This document shows positions 35,468 to 44,341 of a stretch of DNA of 64,000 nucleotides, one piece after another; the stretch's first letter is position 1; every line of letters begins with the position of its first letter. A model generated the notes under the pieces. It was not told where the DNA came from and ran no database searches. It worked only from the letters and a program-made list of their open reading frames with translations. Source of the stretch: Sphingobacterium sp. lm-10 (GTDB lineage Bacteria; Bacteroidota; Bacteroidia; Sphingobacteriales; Sphingobacteriaceae). The position numbers and the translations under genes were made by a program. The DNA lies in NCBI RefSeq assembly GCF_023554555.1, contig NZ_JAMJWC010000002.1, forward strand, positions 620,001 to 684,000. The letters are read 5' to 3'.

Positions 35468-36178
35468 TTACGGTGTTGTATTAGCTACTGGTAATACTTT
35501 GCCATTGAAATACTTATTTCCTGTCTGTGCAAATTCAGCAATGTATCTACCCATCTCGAAGGCCAACGTACCCGCCTGAATACCTGGAAACGCCTCTTCA
35601 AACATTTCTGTTTGTGCAGACCCCAGAGCGAGACAGTTTACAGATATCTCCAATGGTTTAAATTCTTCCGCCAAGCACTCCGTCAATATCGCTAGGGCGC
35701 CTTTGCTTGCGGAATAAGCTGCTAAACCTGGGAATTTTGAGGAGCCTTGCACACCGCCCATACTGCCGATGTTCACGATGTGGCTACCCGCTTTCATCAT
35801 TGGCACGATGTGTTGAATCATCTTTGCATGTGCCAGCAAATTGGTTTGTAGCACTTGAGCAAAGTCTTCTGCGGAAGTTTCCAAAAAAGGTTTGTTCACT
35901 AACGTACCTGCATTGTTGATCAGAATGTCCACTTGATCAAATTTAGAAGAAATGAAAGGGATCAGTGAGTCCAGGTAATCGTCGTATACGATATCAAACT
36001 GTGCAGGATACAATGTGCCGCCATCGGGGTTGAGTGAGGTCGATATTTCGTGTAACTTCCGCAACTTATCCGCGGACCGTGCTAATGCAATAACCTTGTT
36101 TTCCTTCTTTGCAGTAAGATCCAATACCGCTTCAAAGCCTACGCCGCTACTCGCTCCAGTAATAATGATATTCGCCAT
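35468..36178 (-). CDS. Short-chain dehydrogenase/reductase
   Basis: An NAD(P)-dependent oxidoreductase of 236 residues. The cofactor site is NIIITGASSGVGFEAVLDLT, followed by DILINNAGT and the catalytic serine, tyrosine and lysine in VNIGSMGG and YSASKGALAILT. The substrate cannot be told from the sequence. It converges on the hydrolase gene with a 21-base gap. Confidence 0.9.
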   Translation of the reverse strand: MANIIITGASSGVGFEAVLDLTAKKENKVIALARSADKLRKLHEISTSLNPDGGTLYPAQFDIVYDDYLDSLIPFISSKFDQVDILINNAGTLVNKPFLETSAEDFAQVLQTNLLAHAKMIQHIVPMMKAGSHIVNIGSMGGVQGSSKFPGLAAYSASKGALAILTECLAEEFKPLEISVNCLALGSAQTEMFEEAFPGIQAGTLAFEMGRYIAEFAQTGNKYFNGKVLPVANTTP

Positions 36179-36187
36179 ATTAATTTT

Positions 36188-36340
36188 TTATTTTACTTCT
36201 GGTAAAGATGATGATTCTATTTGAAATGCTAATATCAGCAGTGTCACATAATTGGAGACGGCTAGCTTATAGCCCACCACATCAAACTCAATCTGTAACA
36301 CCACAAAGTAGATCGGCGCACTAGTAATCAGTACTTTCAA
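36188..36340 (-). CDS. Possible small hydrophobic protein, 50 residues
   Basis: A short open frame with a TTG start, beginning (M)KVLITSAPIYFVVLQIEF and ending ESSSLPEVK, could encode one membrane segment. A second frame on the same strand upstream (ending at 36323) also reads plausibly, so the region may be the remains of a frameshifted gene. I have no homology to support either. Confidence 0.25.
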   Translation of the reverse strand: MKVLITSAPIYFVVLQIEFDVVGYKLAVSNYVTLLILAFQIESSSLPEVK

Positions 36341-36417
36341 AGATATATTTCCCGATTTTCGACCACATGGTTTGAATAATTTTGGGTGTTCGTGCTGTAA
36401 AAACTACCTGTGGCTTC

Positions 36418-36750
36418 CTATCCAAATACCAATGGATATATCCGGGCAAATAATAGCAATAGGTATACGATTAAGAAGCCGCCATTTAAAGACATCAACC
36501 AATTGTATTCTGTACGCACGTACTTATTTTTCAATACCTTAATCAGTAGCCCTACAAACAGAATGAATAGACTGATCGGAAAAAGTAAGAACCATTTGTT
36601 CGCAAAATACAAGCTAATACGACTCAGTTTTGAAGCGTCTTGCGTAACATAAAAAGCCAGTAACATCACGAACAAAACAAAAAATAATCGTAATATTGAC
36701 TTTGCGACGATCTTGCTAGTGGTATGATTTTTGGAAGATGGAGTCTTCAT
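36418..36750 (-). CDS. Small membrane protein, hypothetical
   Basis: A 110-residue protein with a basic N-terminus (MKTPSSKNHTTSKIVAKS) and three predicted membrane segments: LFFVLFVMLLAFYV, WFLLFPISLFILFVGLLI and GGFLIVYLLLLFARIYPLVF. The positive residues before the first segment suggest a cytosolic N-terminus. It is divergent from the lipoprotein gene at 36799. I do not recognise a family. Confidence 0.55.
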   Translation of the reverse strand: MKTPSSKNHTTSKIVAKSILRLFFVLFVMLLAFYVTQDASKLSRISLYFANKWFLLFPISLFILFVGLLIKVLKNKYVRTEYNWLMSLNGGFLIVYLLLLFARIYPLVFG

Positions 36751-36798
36751 AGCAATGAATAGATTTTAAGAATGATCAAAAATATCAAATTTAGTATT

Positions 36799-37341
36799 AT
36801 GCGTAAACAGGTAATTTCGATATTATCGCTTTTAGCGATTGTCTTTGTGTTTGGCTCATGTGGAGCGCCACGTAAATCTGCAGGTTCTGCTACAGCAGAA
36901 TCCGGGCCAACTGCAGCACAATGGCGTGCAGGAGTGAAAGGCAAGTGGGTATTAAATACCGTAGATCGGGAAGATATTCCTGCGGCTTACACCGTAAAAA
37001 ATATTTTTGATGAAGCACCGGTAGAATGTTTTGTAGGCAGTATTTGGGAATTGCCAACTGGAAATTACCGCGGAAGCATTGAATTTAGAAGTGAAGGCAC
37101 TTTATGCGCTAATGGAGCTGTTCGTAACATTGTTTGGTCTATCTTTAACCCAGGTAAGGGAATGGGTGAGCCTCAGTTTCAGTTTAAGAAATTGTACGCA
37201 GGAGATAAGGCGTCTAACGTAACAACAGGTTACCGATTGGATCTGTCGTATGCAGATGGAGAAACTATGGTGATGCGTATGCCTATTCCTTTGGAACAAG
37301 GAGAGGGAAATTTAGTATTTAATTTCACTCGTTTAGACTAG
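36799..37341 (+). CDS. Lipocalin-like lipoprotein
   Basis: A 180-residue lipoprotein; I start at MRKQVISILSLLAIVFVFGS, which gives a clean signal with lipobox GSC (cysteine 21), instead of the ATG nine codons earlier. After a Ser/Ala linker the chain has GVKGKWVLNTVDREDIP, CFVGSIWELP, GSIEFRSEGTLCAN and repeated beta-strands, as in small lipocalin-like proteins common in Bacteroidota. Two cysteines in the mature part could form a disulphide. A strong terminator follows. Confidence 0.75.
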   Translation: MRKQVISILSLLAIVFVFGSCGAPRKSAGSATAESGPTAAQWRAGVKGKWVLNTVDREDIPAAYTVKNIFDEAPVECFVGSIWELPTGNYRGSIEFRSEGTLCANGAVRNIVWSIFNPGKGMGEPQFQFKKLYAGDKASNVTTGYRLDLSYADGETMVMRMPIPLEQGEGNLVFNFTRLD

Positions 37342-37374
37342 TTAATAGGGCGCCATAACTGCGCGTAATCGACT

Positions 37375-37413
37375 AACCTCCTAAAGTGTACTGCACTTTA
37401 GGAGGTTTTTTTT
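37375..37413 (+). terminator. Terminator after the lipocalin-like gene
   Basis: AACCTCCTAAAGTG pairs with CACTTTAGGAGGTT over 14 bases around a 5-base loop, followed by a run of T. The T-run continues into TATTTTTG at 37413-37420, which also fits TAnnTTTG and could serve as part of the gmd promoter. Confidence 0.9.
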
Positions 37414-37439
37414 ATTTTTGGGGAAATTATTAGATTGCT

Positions 37440-38582
37440 ATGCATCAAAAAGTAGCGTTAATTACGGGTGTAACTGGTCAGGATGGGGCTTACCTTTCCG
37501 AGTTTTTACTGAAGAAAGGATATATCGTACATGGATTGAAGCGACGAAGTTCGCTTTTCAATACAGATCGTATAGATCACCTCTATCAAGATCCCCATGC
37601 AGAGCATCGTAATCTAATTCTTCACTATGGAGATCTAACGGATTCCACGAATTTAATTCGTGTCATCCAAGAAACACAGCCCGATGAGATCTATAATCTC
37701 GCCGCGCAATCTCACGTTAAAGTTAGTTTTGATACTCCAGAATATACCGCAAATGCAGACGGCATTGGTGTACTACGAGTTATGGAGGCCGTCCGTCTAT
37801 TGGGAATGGTCAAAAAAACAAAAATATACCAAGCTTCTACATCCGAATTATACGGTTTGGTACAAGAGGTTCCACAAAGTGAAACTACACCCTTTTACCC
37901 CAGAAGTCCTTATGCTGTCGCCAAAATGTATGCTTATTGGATTACGGTCAATTACCGCGAAGCCTACGGTATGTTTGCATGCAATGGTATTTTATTTAAT
38001 CATGAAAGCCCTGTACGTGGTGAAACCTTTGTGACTCGAAAAATAACAAGAGCAGCCGCGAAGATTGCTTTAGGACTACAGGATAAACTCTTCTTAGGAA
38101 ATCTGTCTGCGCAGCGCGACTGGGGGCATGCCAAGGATTATGTCGAGGCGATGTGGCTCATCTTGCAGCAGGAGAAGCCAGAAGATTATGTAATTGCAAC
38201 AGGTATAACCACTAGTGTACGCGATTTTGTTCGTCTTAGTTTTTCTGAATTAGGAATTGAAGTCGAGTTCAGTGGTAAAGGTGTTGCAGAGAAAGGTGTG
38301 GTGATAGACCGGGATCAAGATCGGATGAAGGAATTGGGGATCGATGCAGATCATATCAAACTTGGACAAACAGTGGTAAAAGTAGATCCTGCGTACTTCC
38401 GACCTACCGAAGTAGACCTTTTGGTTGGCGATCCACATAAAGCAAAAAGCCAATTAAACTGGCATCCAAAATATGGGTTGAACGAATTGGTGCAGGAGAT
38501 GGTGCAGTCAGATCTGCAGCTCATGCGCAAAGACGCCTACCTCAAGAAAGGTGGCTTTGATACATTGAACTATTTTGAATAA
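37440..38582 (+). CDS. gmd: GDP-mannose 4,6-dehydratase
   Basis: Makes GDP-4-keto-6-deoxymannose, the precursor of GDP-fucose, GDP-rhamnose and GDP-perosamine. The 380-residue protein has the Rossmann motif [47 protein letters not shown], the catalytic STSELYGL and [16 protein letters not shown] with Tyr and Lys, and [20 protein letters not shown]. No fcl (GDP-fucose synthase) or glycosyltransferase gene is adjacent. Confidence 0.95.
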   Translation: MHQKVALITGVTGQDGAYLSEFLLKKGYIVHGLKRRSSLFNTDRIDHLYQDPHAEHRNLILHYGDLTDSTNLIRVIQETQPDEIYNLAAQSHVKVSFDTPEYTANADGIGVLRVMEAVRLLGMVKKTKIYQASTSELYGLVQEVPQSETTPFYPRSPYAVAKMYAYWITVNYREAYGMFACNGILFNHESPVRGETFVTRKITRAAAKIALGLQDKLFLGNLSAQRDWGHAKDYVEAMWLILQQEKPEDYVIATGITTSVRDFVRLSFSELGIEVEFSGKGVAEKGVVIDRDQDRMKELGIDADHIKLGQTVVKVDPAYFRPTEVDLLVGDPHKAKSQLNWHPKYGLNELVQEMVQSDLQLMRKDAYLKKGGFDTLNYFE

Positions 38583-38676
38583 ATCTACCTTGGAATAGTT
38601 TTTGTATATATTATGAAATCATTAAAATTTAAATAGTTTACAGTTAGAGTATTCTCGACTTTTGGGTACATAAGGG

Positions 38677-39615
38677 ATGAATGTTGATCGAGCGGAATTA
38701 GAAAGAGAAGAAGAAAAAAAAGCACCTCAATCTGGTGTGAATAGAAATATATACTTCTTTATTATAGCCATTGCCGCACTGGTTGCGACCAATGTCTATT
38801 TTTACATAAAATTTAGATCTTCTGGTGAGAAATTATATACGGTAACACTGCAGCGTGAAAACCTTCAGACCGATATTGATCGTATTGAAGCAGAACTTGA
38901 TAATGCGAGTAATCAGGGAGTGGATTATACCACAGACTTGGAAGCTTCAGAAAGTGAGGCGCGTATGGTCATTAATAACCTCCGTCAGGATTTAAATAAA
39001 AATGATTTGTCTGAAGATGACTTACTTAATGTCCGCAAGGAAGTAAGTGGTCTTAAAGATCGTGTCTCTCAGTTTCGCGATGAGGTAGTAGGACTTCGCG
39101 TTAAGACTGATTTATTGGCTCAGGAAAATAGTTTGTTGAAAGACGAGCTGGATGAGAGTGCCAGAGAAATTAGAAGCCTGCGAAGCACGCAATCTGCGCT
39201 GACAAGCAAGATGTCGAAGGCATCCTCCATAAAGGTATCCAAAGTTACGATTAATGGGATCTCTAACAAAAGAGATGGTTCACACATAACTAATGCGCGT
39301 GCAAAACGCGTGGATGAGTTGCAGATAAGTTTTACCATTGCAGATAATCCGATTGCGGAAATTGGCAAGAAGGAGGTCTTTGTACGCATTATTAATCCCA
39401 GCGGAAATCTTATTGCCAACTCCGAAGATCTTTTCTATGTGCATGGCGAGAAGCTGCAGTATACTTTTAAAGAAGCAATTACCTTTACAAACAATGGCGA
39501 GGAATATCAGTTACATTGGGCTGATGAAAACGCCGGGTTTAAAAAAGGAGCGTATACCGTATTATTATATGCTGACAACGCCATTATGGGACGCGCTAGT
39601 TTAGTGCTGAAATAA
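38677..39615 (+). CDS. Membrane-anchored coiled-coil protein
   Basis: A 312-residue protein with a charged N-terminus, one membrane segment at about residues 25-45 (IYFFIIAIAALVATNVYFYI) and a long coiled coil from about 55 to 185 with heptad-like patterns (LQTDIDRIEAELDNASNQ, VRKEVSGLKDRVSQFRDEVV, LLAQENSLLKDELDESAREI). Residues 185-312 form a beta-rich domain (VSKVTINGISNKRDGSHITN, FVRIINPSGNLIANSEDLFY). The layout suggests a periplasmic structural or scaffolding role. No family recognised; it is 94 bases after gmd. Confidence 0.65.
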   Translation: MNVDRAELEREEEKKAPQSGVNRNIYFFIIAIAALVATNVYFYIKFRSSGEKLYTVTLQRENLQTDIDRIEAELDNASNQGVDYTTDLEASESEARMVINNLRQDLNKNDLSEDDLLNVRKEVSGLKDRVSQFRDEVVGLRVKTDLLAQENSLLKDELDESAREIRSLRSTQSALTSKMSKASSIKVSKVTINGISNKRDGSHITNARAKRVDELQISFTIADNPIAEIGKKEVFVRIINPSGNLIANSEDLFYVHGEKLQYTFKEAITFTNNGEEYQLHWADENAGFKKGAYTVLLYADNAIMGRASLVLK

Positions 39616-39683
39616 CGATAAGATACGTCAAATAAGGATAATTCTAATTCCTGAACTTTCTCTGTTACAGAACATAACCAATT

Positions 39684-42600
39684 TTATTGATCAGCGCTGT
39701 CCATCGGTAAGATGATTGTAAATGTAGTGCCCACATTCTCTGCGGTAGTGAATGAAATCTTACCCTGCATAGATTCTACCGTTTTCTTGACAAATGCCAG
39801 TCCTAATCCCGTTCCAGAGCTTTTCGTAGTAAAGTTTGGCTGAAAAATCTTTGGGATTACATCAGCTGGTACTCCCAGGCCATTATCTGCAATAGCAATT
39901 TTCAACAAGTCGTTCTCCAGCAGAGATAAACTGATCTTGATTGCATGTCTTTTACGTCCGCGAGAAGCCTCAATTGCATTTTTTATCAAGTTGTTAAAAC
40001 TACGTAAGATTTGATCCTTATCACCCAATACGTGAAGCTTGTCGCGACCAGTCTTATTGGCGATGAGTATGTTGGTATTCATTGAGCTATTGAAAAATGT
40101 AACGACTTCTCGAACCTTCTCTAATATGTCAATGTTGACCAATTCTGTGTCGGGTAGTTTCGCAAAATTTGAAAACTCCACGGCAATTTTCGACAGGCTA
40201 TCAATCTGCTCTACAAATGAATCAGAAAACCTTTTGAAACGATCTTCAAATCGTGGATCATGCTCATTGAAAGAGCGCATCAGCTGCTGTATCCCTAATT
40301 TCATCGGCGTGAGTGGATTCTTGATTTCATGAGCTACCTGCCTGGCCATCTCTCTCCAAGCATACTCCCGCTCAGCATTCATTAGCTGCTTTGTGTTCTG
40401 ATCCATTTTTACCAACATGAGATTATACGCTTTTACTAAAGCGCCGATCTCGTCATCACGCTCCCAGTAGAGCGGTTCATTATCCTTACCACTGACCGTT
40501 GTTTCAGCCATCTTTTCGCCAATCATCAATAATGGTCTGGTGATCAAACGAGATACCGATACCGCGATGAAACCGGCAATAAGGATAATAACGGTATAGA
40601 TATTAAGCAAAGAATTGAGCAACAAATTACTGTTTCTGATCTCTTCTTTTTTTGCTGCGTAATTTGGAATGTTGACAAATGCGACAGAATTATTATCCTC
40701 ATTTCTAATCGTAGAATAGCTGGAGTTAAACGAGAAGTCACCAATTCTCTCGGTCAATGTTACATTCGTTTTCTTAATTACATTTAGCTCATTGTACGCA
40801 TCGGGATTAATGTATTGAGAGACTAGTCCTGACTCGAATATTCTAGGCTGAGAAGAGTATACCAGCATACCACGTTTGTCGTAAATATTAGCATCCAAGT
40901 TAGAGAATTCATTAATCTCTTGTATCCGCTGTACAGCATCTTCCGTCCAAGCCTTCTTCTCCGAATCAGACAGCAGGTTTTCGAGTTTGTGAGAGACCTC
41001 TTTACTATAGCTTTCTTGTAATGCAAGATTACTCGTCTCTAATTGTTTCCGGATCGTGAAGAAAGCAATGGTACCAGATATCAGGATAGCTAAGATCACG
41101 GTAAAAATGACGATGGTCTGTATTCGGGTACTGTACCGCAATTTGTTGCGCAATAAGATGAATTGATATTGTAATGTACGCCAACTAAAAGACCTTCGAA
41201 ATGCTACTGTCGTGAGATATTGAATCATTAGTGCCAGCAGGTATACAATAAATAAGGAAATAAACAGGAAGGATATGATCGCCAAAGATTGCGAAATATC
41301 AAAATTAGGCTTGCTAACGACGATGGTCGTATGTATGTCCGGACGCAGCATCATATGATAGAAGCCTTTGTCGTCCGGAAGTTCCATAGTTTTGTGCAAG
41401 CCAGCCGGAAATTGCGTATCCTGAGCAGGGTATACATAGTTACCATTTTGCGTGAGCAGAACACGATCTTTGTACAACGCAAATGCGGCATCACTGGAGT
41501 AATGCTCCCGGATAAGATCGACCTTGTTGTCTACCAGAAACTCCGGGTAGGGCAGTGATGGGCTATAGGCATAATTTTTTAGGTTGATGAAGATCTGTGC
41601 GTTAGAAGCCTCATCTATCGGAACGTCCATCTGGAAAAAATACTCGTGTGTGCCCAGCTCACTACGAACACGATAAAAATGCTCTGTTTGTGGCACGCGC
41701 ACTGCATAGTTAATCACCTTTTCGCGGTATTCTGTCATCTTATCATTATCGTATTCCTCTAATGGTAGTTCGTCGATATAATAATAAAATTGATGCTCGT
41801 ATCGTGAAAGATACCCGCCCAAGTACCGAGATTTAATATGGCTATTGAGTAATTGTGATTGATGGTTCGTTACAGCATCGCGAAGTAATTGACGCATGAT
41901 CGTAGAATCTGCTGCCATATTTCTTTCCATCTCAACAAATATGGATATCGCATTTAGGTCATTTTCGGCCTCCAAATGTTGCAATGTCAAATCCATCTCT
42001 CTCTGTTTTACGGTCCGAATACTTTTATGATAGATAAAAGAGGACAAGAGAGAGATAGATAGTAAAACAATCACGATATTAAAAAAGGAATACTGCGTGT
42101 TTTTGTGGCGTGTATAAGAGCGGATAAATAGTACCCCACCAACTAGGAGATTGTAGTATACTGCCTGTTCAAAAAACAAGGCGCTGATAAAGAGAAACAG
42201 AATCAACGTAATCAGTTGCATATTGATTTCTGTCGTGAGATTACCCAACATCGTACGTACTTGTCCAATGGCAAAATCAATATACAGGAGCAGTAGAATA
42301 ATGTTGATGCAGAATAGAAAGACATTTATCCAGCTATAGTGACTAAAACCCAGAATGTTGGTAAAGTCCATATTGACGCTAGGCGTATGCGTGACCAAGG
42401 TGCTAAGATGCTCGAGCAACAAATTACTGAGTAGGTAAATGCTAGATAGAGCTAGTCCTGCCAGCAATAATGCTTGAAAGTCGCGTTTAAATGGATTTTG
42501 ATCTGCAAGGTACACCTGTATACTACGGATGTAGAAGATTAGCCATGCGGCACTCACTGTCGTGATAATGAATTCCCATAAGTTTGGTAGAAATGGATTA

Positions 42601-43436
42601 TAAGCATAGTATCTTGGATCAAACAGCTCCATGCTAGAGGTGGCTGAAAGCCAGTCTGCTTGTAAAGAAATCCACTTAAGGAATACGAGCACGGCTGCCA
42701 TAGCAAATGCCGATGCCCAGGCGTAGCCCTTTTTTGCGAACGTAATGCATACCCTGTTAATAAGGGAAAGCAATATAATTGAGCCTAAAACCCACGAAAG
42801 CAGCTGAATAGTAAGGTACACATTGTGATACTTACCCTCTTTAAATTTGACCGAAAATAAGTATGTGCCCCCTTTACTATAAACATTCCGCACAATTTCA
42901 TTATCACTGTACTGTGCGATCTCCAGATTATCCGAAGCAATAATGTTTTTGTAAAAACGATTGGTAAGGTAGGGATTAGAATGATTAAATGCCCGCCTAA
43001 CAAGTATAATGGCCATAACAGACATATCCTGACCAATATCTTTTTTCTTCACAATGTACGAACGCGGCTCCGTGTTAATAAAAGTAGCATCCTGTATAAA
43101 AGGACGGTCACTCGGCGGTACTATTAAATTGGAACTCCAGAATATAGGTACATTTTTTTTATAGACGTAAAATAAAACAAGCTCGTCATCCAGATAGCTT
43201 TTAGTCATGTCAAGCGCCTGTTTTGGGTATCGCTCCACATTTTCAAAAGTTTTCAGTGCCAGAGAGTCTGCAAATAATTCCTCTATAACTTTCTCTTTTT
43301 TGTGAATGTTTTTAGAGACGGTCTCCGTGTTGATCGCCAACATATCTGCTTCTGTGATGGTGCCATGTATAATCAATGCCGTGGCGAAAAGCAACAACAT
43401 AATGATAGACAGCAAAAGAAGAACTCTATTTCCCAT
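39684..43436 (-). CDS. Very large multi-membrane-segment sensor histidine kinase
   Basis: A 1250-residue orphan histidine kinase. The N-terminal half holds an extracytoplasmic sensor (about 30-200), then a block of many membrane segments (about 205-490), a second extracytoplasmic domain (about 500-730), another pair of membrane segments, a third sensor region (about 790-925) and a HAMP-like linker after SRLITRPLLMIGEKMAETTV. The kinase core has the H-box AHEIKNPLTPMKLG with His1036, the N-box NNLIKNAIEASRG near 1152, DNGLGVP and GTGLGLAFVKK, as in NtrY-like kinases. No response regulator gene is adjacent. Confidence 0.88.
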   Translation of the reverse strand: MGNRVLLLLSIIMLLLFATALIIHGTITEADMLAINTETVSKNIHKKEKVIEELFADSLALKTFENVERYPKQALDMTKSYLDDELVLFYVYKKNVPIFWSSNLIVPPSDRPFIQDATFINTEPRSYIVKKKDIGQDMSVMAIILVRRAFNHSNPYLTNRFYKNIIASDNLEIAQYSDNEIVRNVYSKGGTYLFSVKFKEGKYHNVYLTIQLLSWVLGSIILLSLINRVCITFAKKGYAWASAFAMAAVLVFLKWISLQADWLSATSSMELFDPRYYAYNPFLPNLWEFIITTVSAAWLIFYIRSIQVYLADQNPFKRDFQALLLAGLALSSIYLLSNLLLEHLSTLVTHTPSVNMDFTNILGFSHYSWINVFLFCINIILLLLYIDFAIGQVRTMLGNLTTEINMQLITLILFLFISALFFEQAVYYNLLVGGVLFIRSYTRHKNTQYSFFNIVIVLLSISLLSSFIYHKSIRTVKQREMDLTLQHLEAENDLNAISIFVEMERNMAADSTIMRQLLRDAVTNHQSQLLNSHIKSRYLGGYLSRYEHQFYYYIDELPLEEYDNDKMTEYREKVINYAVRVPQTEHFYRVRSELGTHEYFFQMDVPIDEASNAQIFINLKNYAYSPSLPYPEFLVDNKVDLIREHYSSDAAFALYKDRVLLTQNGNYVYPAQDTQFPAGLHKTMELPDDKGFYHMMLRPDIHTTIVVSKPNFDISQSLAIISFLFISLFIVYLLALMIQYLTTVAFRRSFSWRTLQYQFILLRNKLRYSTRIQTIVIFTVILAILISGTIAFFTIRKQLETSNLALQESYSKEVSHKLENLLSDSEKKAWTEDAVQRIQEINEFSNLDANIYDKRGMLVYSSQPRIFESGLVSQYINPDAYNELNVIKKTNVTLTERIGDFSFNSSYSTIRNEDNNSVAFVNIPNYAAKKEEIRNSNLLLNSLLNIYTVIILIAGFIAVSVSRLITRPLLMIGEKMAETTVSGKDNEPLYWERDDEIGALVKAYNLMLVKMDQNTKQLMNAEREYAWREMARQVAHEIKNPLTPMKLGIQQLMRSFNEHDPRFEDRFKRFSDSFVEQIDSLSKIAVEFSNFAKLPDTELVNIDILEKVREVVTFFNSSMNTNILIANKTGRDKLHVLGDKDQILRSFNNLIKNAIEASRGRKRHAIKISLSLLENDLLKIAIADNGLGVPADVIPKIFQPNFTTKSSGTGLGLAFVKKTVESMQGKISFTTAENVGTTFTIILPMDSADQ

Positions 43437-43468
43437 ACAGAAGATTGTTTAGAGGGTTAAATATAACA

Positions 43469-43503
43469 AAAAGTCCGCGCCAAAGTGAATGGCGCGGACT
43501 TCT
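43469..43503 (-). terminator. Terminator of the sdhCAB operon
   Basis: AAGTCCGCGCC and GGCGCGGACTT pair perfectly over 11 bases around a 9-base loop. On the minus strand the stem is followed by TTTTTG, giving a proper U-tract after sdhB. Some plus-strand activity is also possible. Confidence 0.88.
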
Positions 43504-43522
43504 TTGTTGATGTTAGCTACGG

Positions 43523-44296
43523 CTAGTTGTGTACGTCTTCTTCGCGGAACAACTTAGCGGTATAATATTCTCTATTCATACGAGCAATATTTGTCATTTT
43601 GATTCCTACAGGACATTCAGCCTCACAAGCACCAGTATTCGTACAGTTTCCGAATCCTTCGGCATCCATCTGATCGACCATACTTTGTGCACGTTCGTAG
43701 CGCTCCGTCTGGCCTTGTGGTACTAACGCAAACTGAGATATTTTAGCGGAAACAAACAACATCGCAGAAGCATTTTTACAAGCAGCCACACATGCACCAC
43801 ATCCGATACACGTAGCCGATTCAAAGGCTTCATCAGCGATACGCTTAGGAATAGCGATCGCATTCGCATCTGGTACACCACCTGTGTTCACGTTCACATA
43901 ACCACCAGCTTGCTGTATACGCTCGAAAGAAGTACGATCTACTGCCAAATCTTTTAATACTGGGAAAGCTGCTGCTCTCCAAGGCTCGATCACGATAGTC
44001 TGTCCATCGTGGAATGAACGCATATGTAATTGACAGGTCGTGGTGCCATATTCTGGCCCGTGCGGACGTCCATTAATCACTAATGAACACATACCACAGA
44101 TACCCTCACGGCAATCGTGATCAAAATATACCGGGTCTTCTCCTTTGCGTGTAAGATCATCGTTGACGATATCTAGCATTTCTAGAAAAGACATATCGTC
44201 TGCAATATCTTTGGCTTGATAGGTCACAAACTGCCCCTTATCCTGTATGTTTTTCTGACGCCAAACTTTTAGCGTTAAATTCATATGTCCACTCAT
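43523..44296 (-). CDS. sdhB: Succinate dehydrogenase/fumarate reductase iron-sulfur subunit
   Basis: Carries electrons from the flavin subunit to the membrane quinone site. I use the ATG giving [20 protein letters not shown] (257 residues); an upstream TTG start exists but adds a non-family segment. The [2Fe-2S] ligands are in [20 protein letters not shown], with the next Cys in TTTCQLHM; the other clusters use [13 protein letters not shown] and [15 protein letters not shown]. The complex is type B, matching the single cytochrome b. Confidence 0.94.
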   Translation of the reverse strand: MSGHMNLTLKVWRQKNIQDKGQFVTYQAKDIADDMSFLEMLDIVNDDLTRKGEDPVYFDHDCREGICGMCSLVINGRPHGPEYGTTTCQLHMRSFHDGQTIVIEPWRAAAFPVLKDLAVDRTSFERIQQAGGYVNVNTGGVPDANAIAIPKRIADEAFESATCIGCGACVAACKNASAMLFVSAKISQFALVPQGQTERYERAQSMVDQMDAEGFGNCTNTGACEAECPVGIKMTNIARMNREYYTAKLFREEDVHN

Positions 44297-44341
44297 AACA
44301 TCTATATAGAGTAACACATTGAGCGCGAAGCCCAATGGATC

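Noticed and set aside
43523..44335. Longer sdhB start at 44335
   Set aside because: It needs a TTG start and adds a hydrophobic segment foreign to the family; the ATG at 44296 fits.
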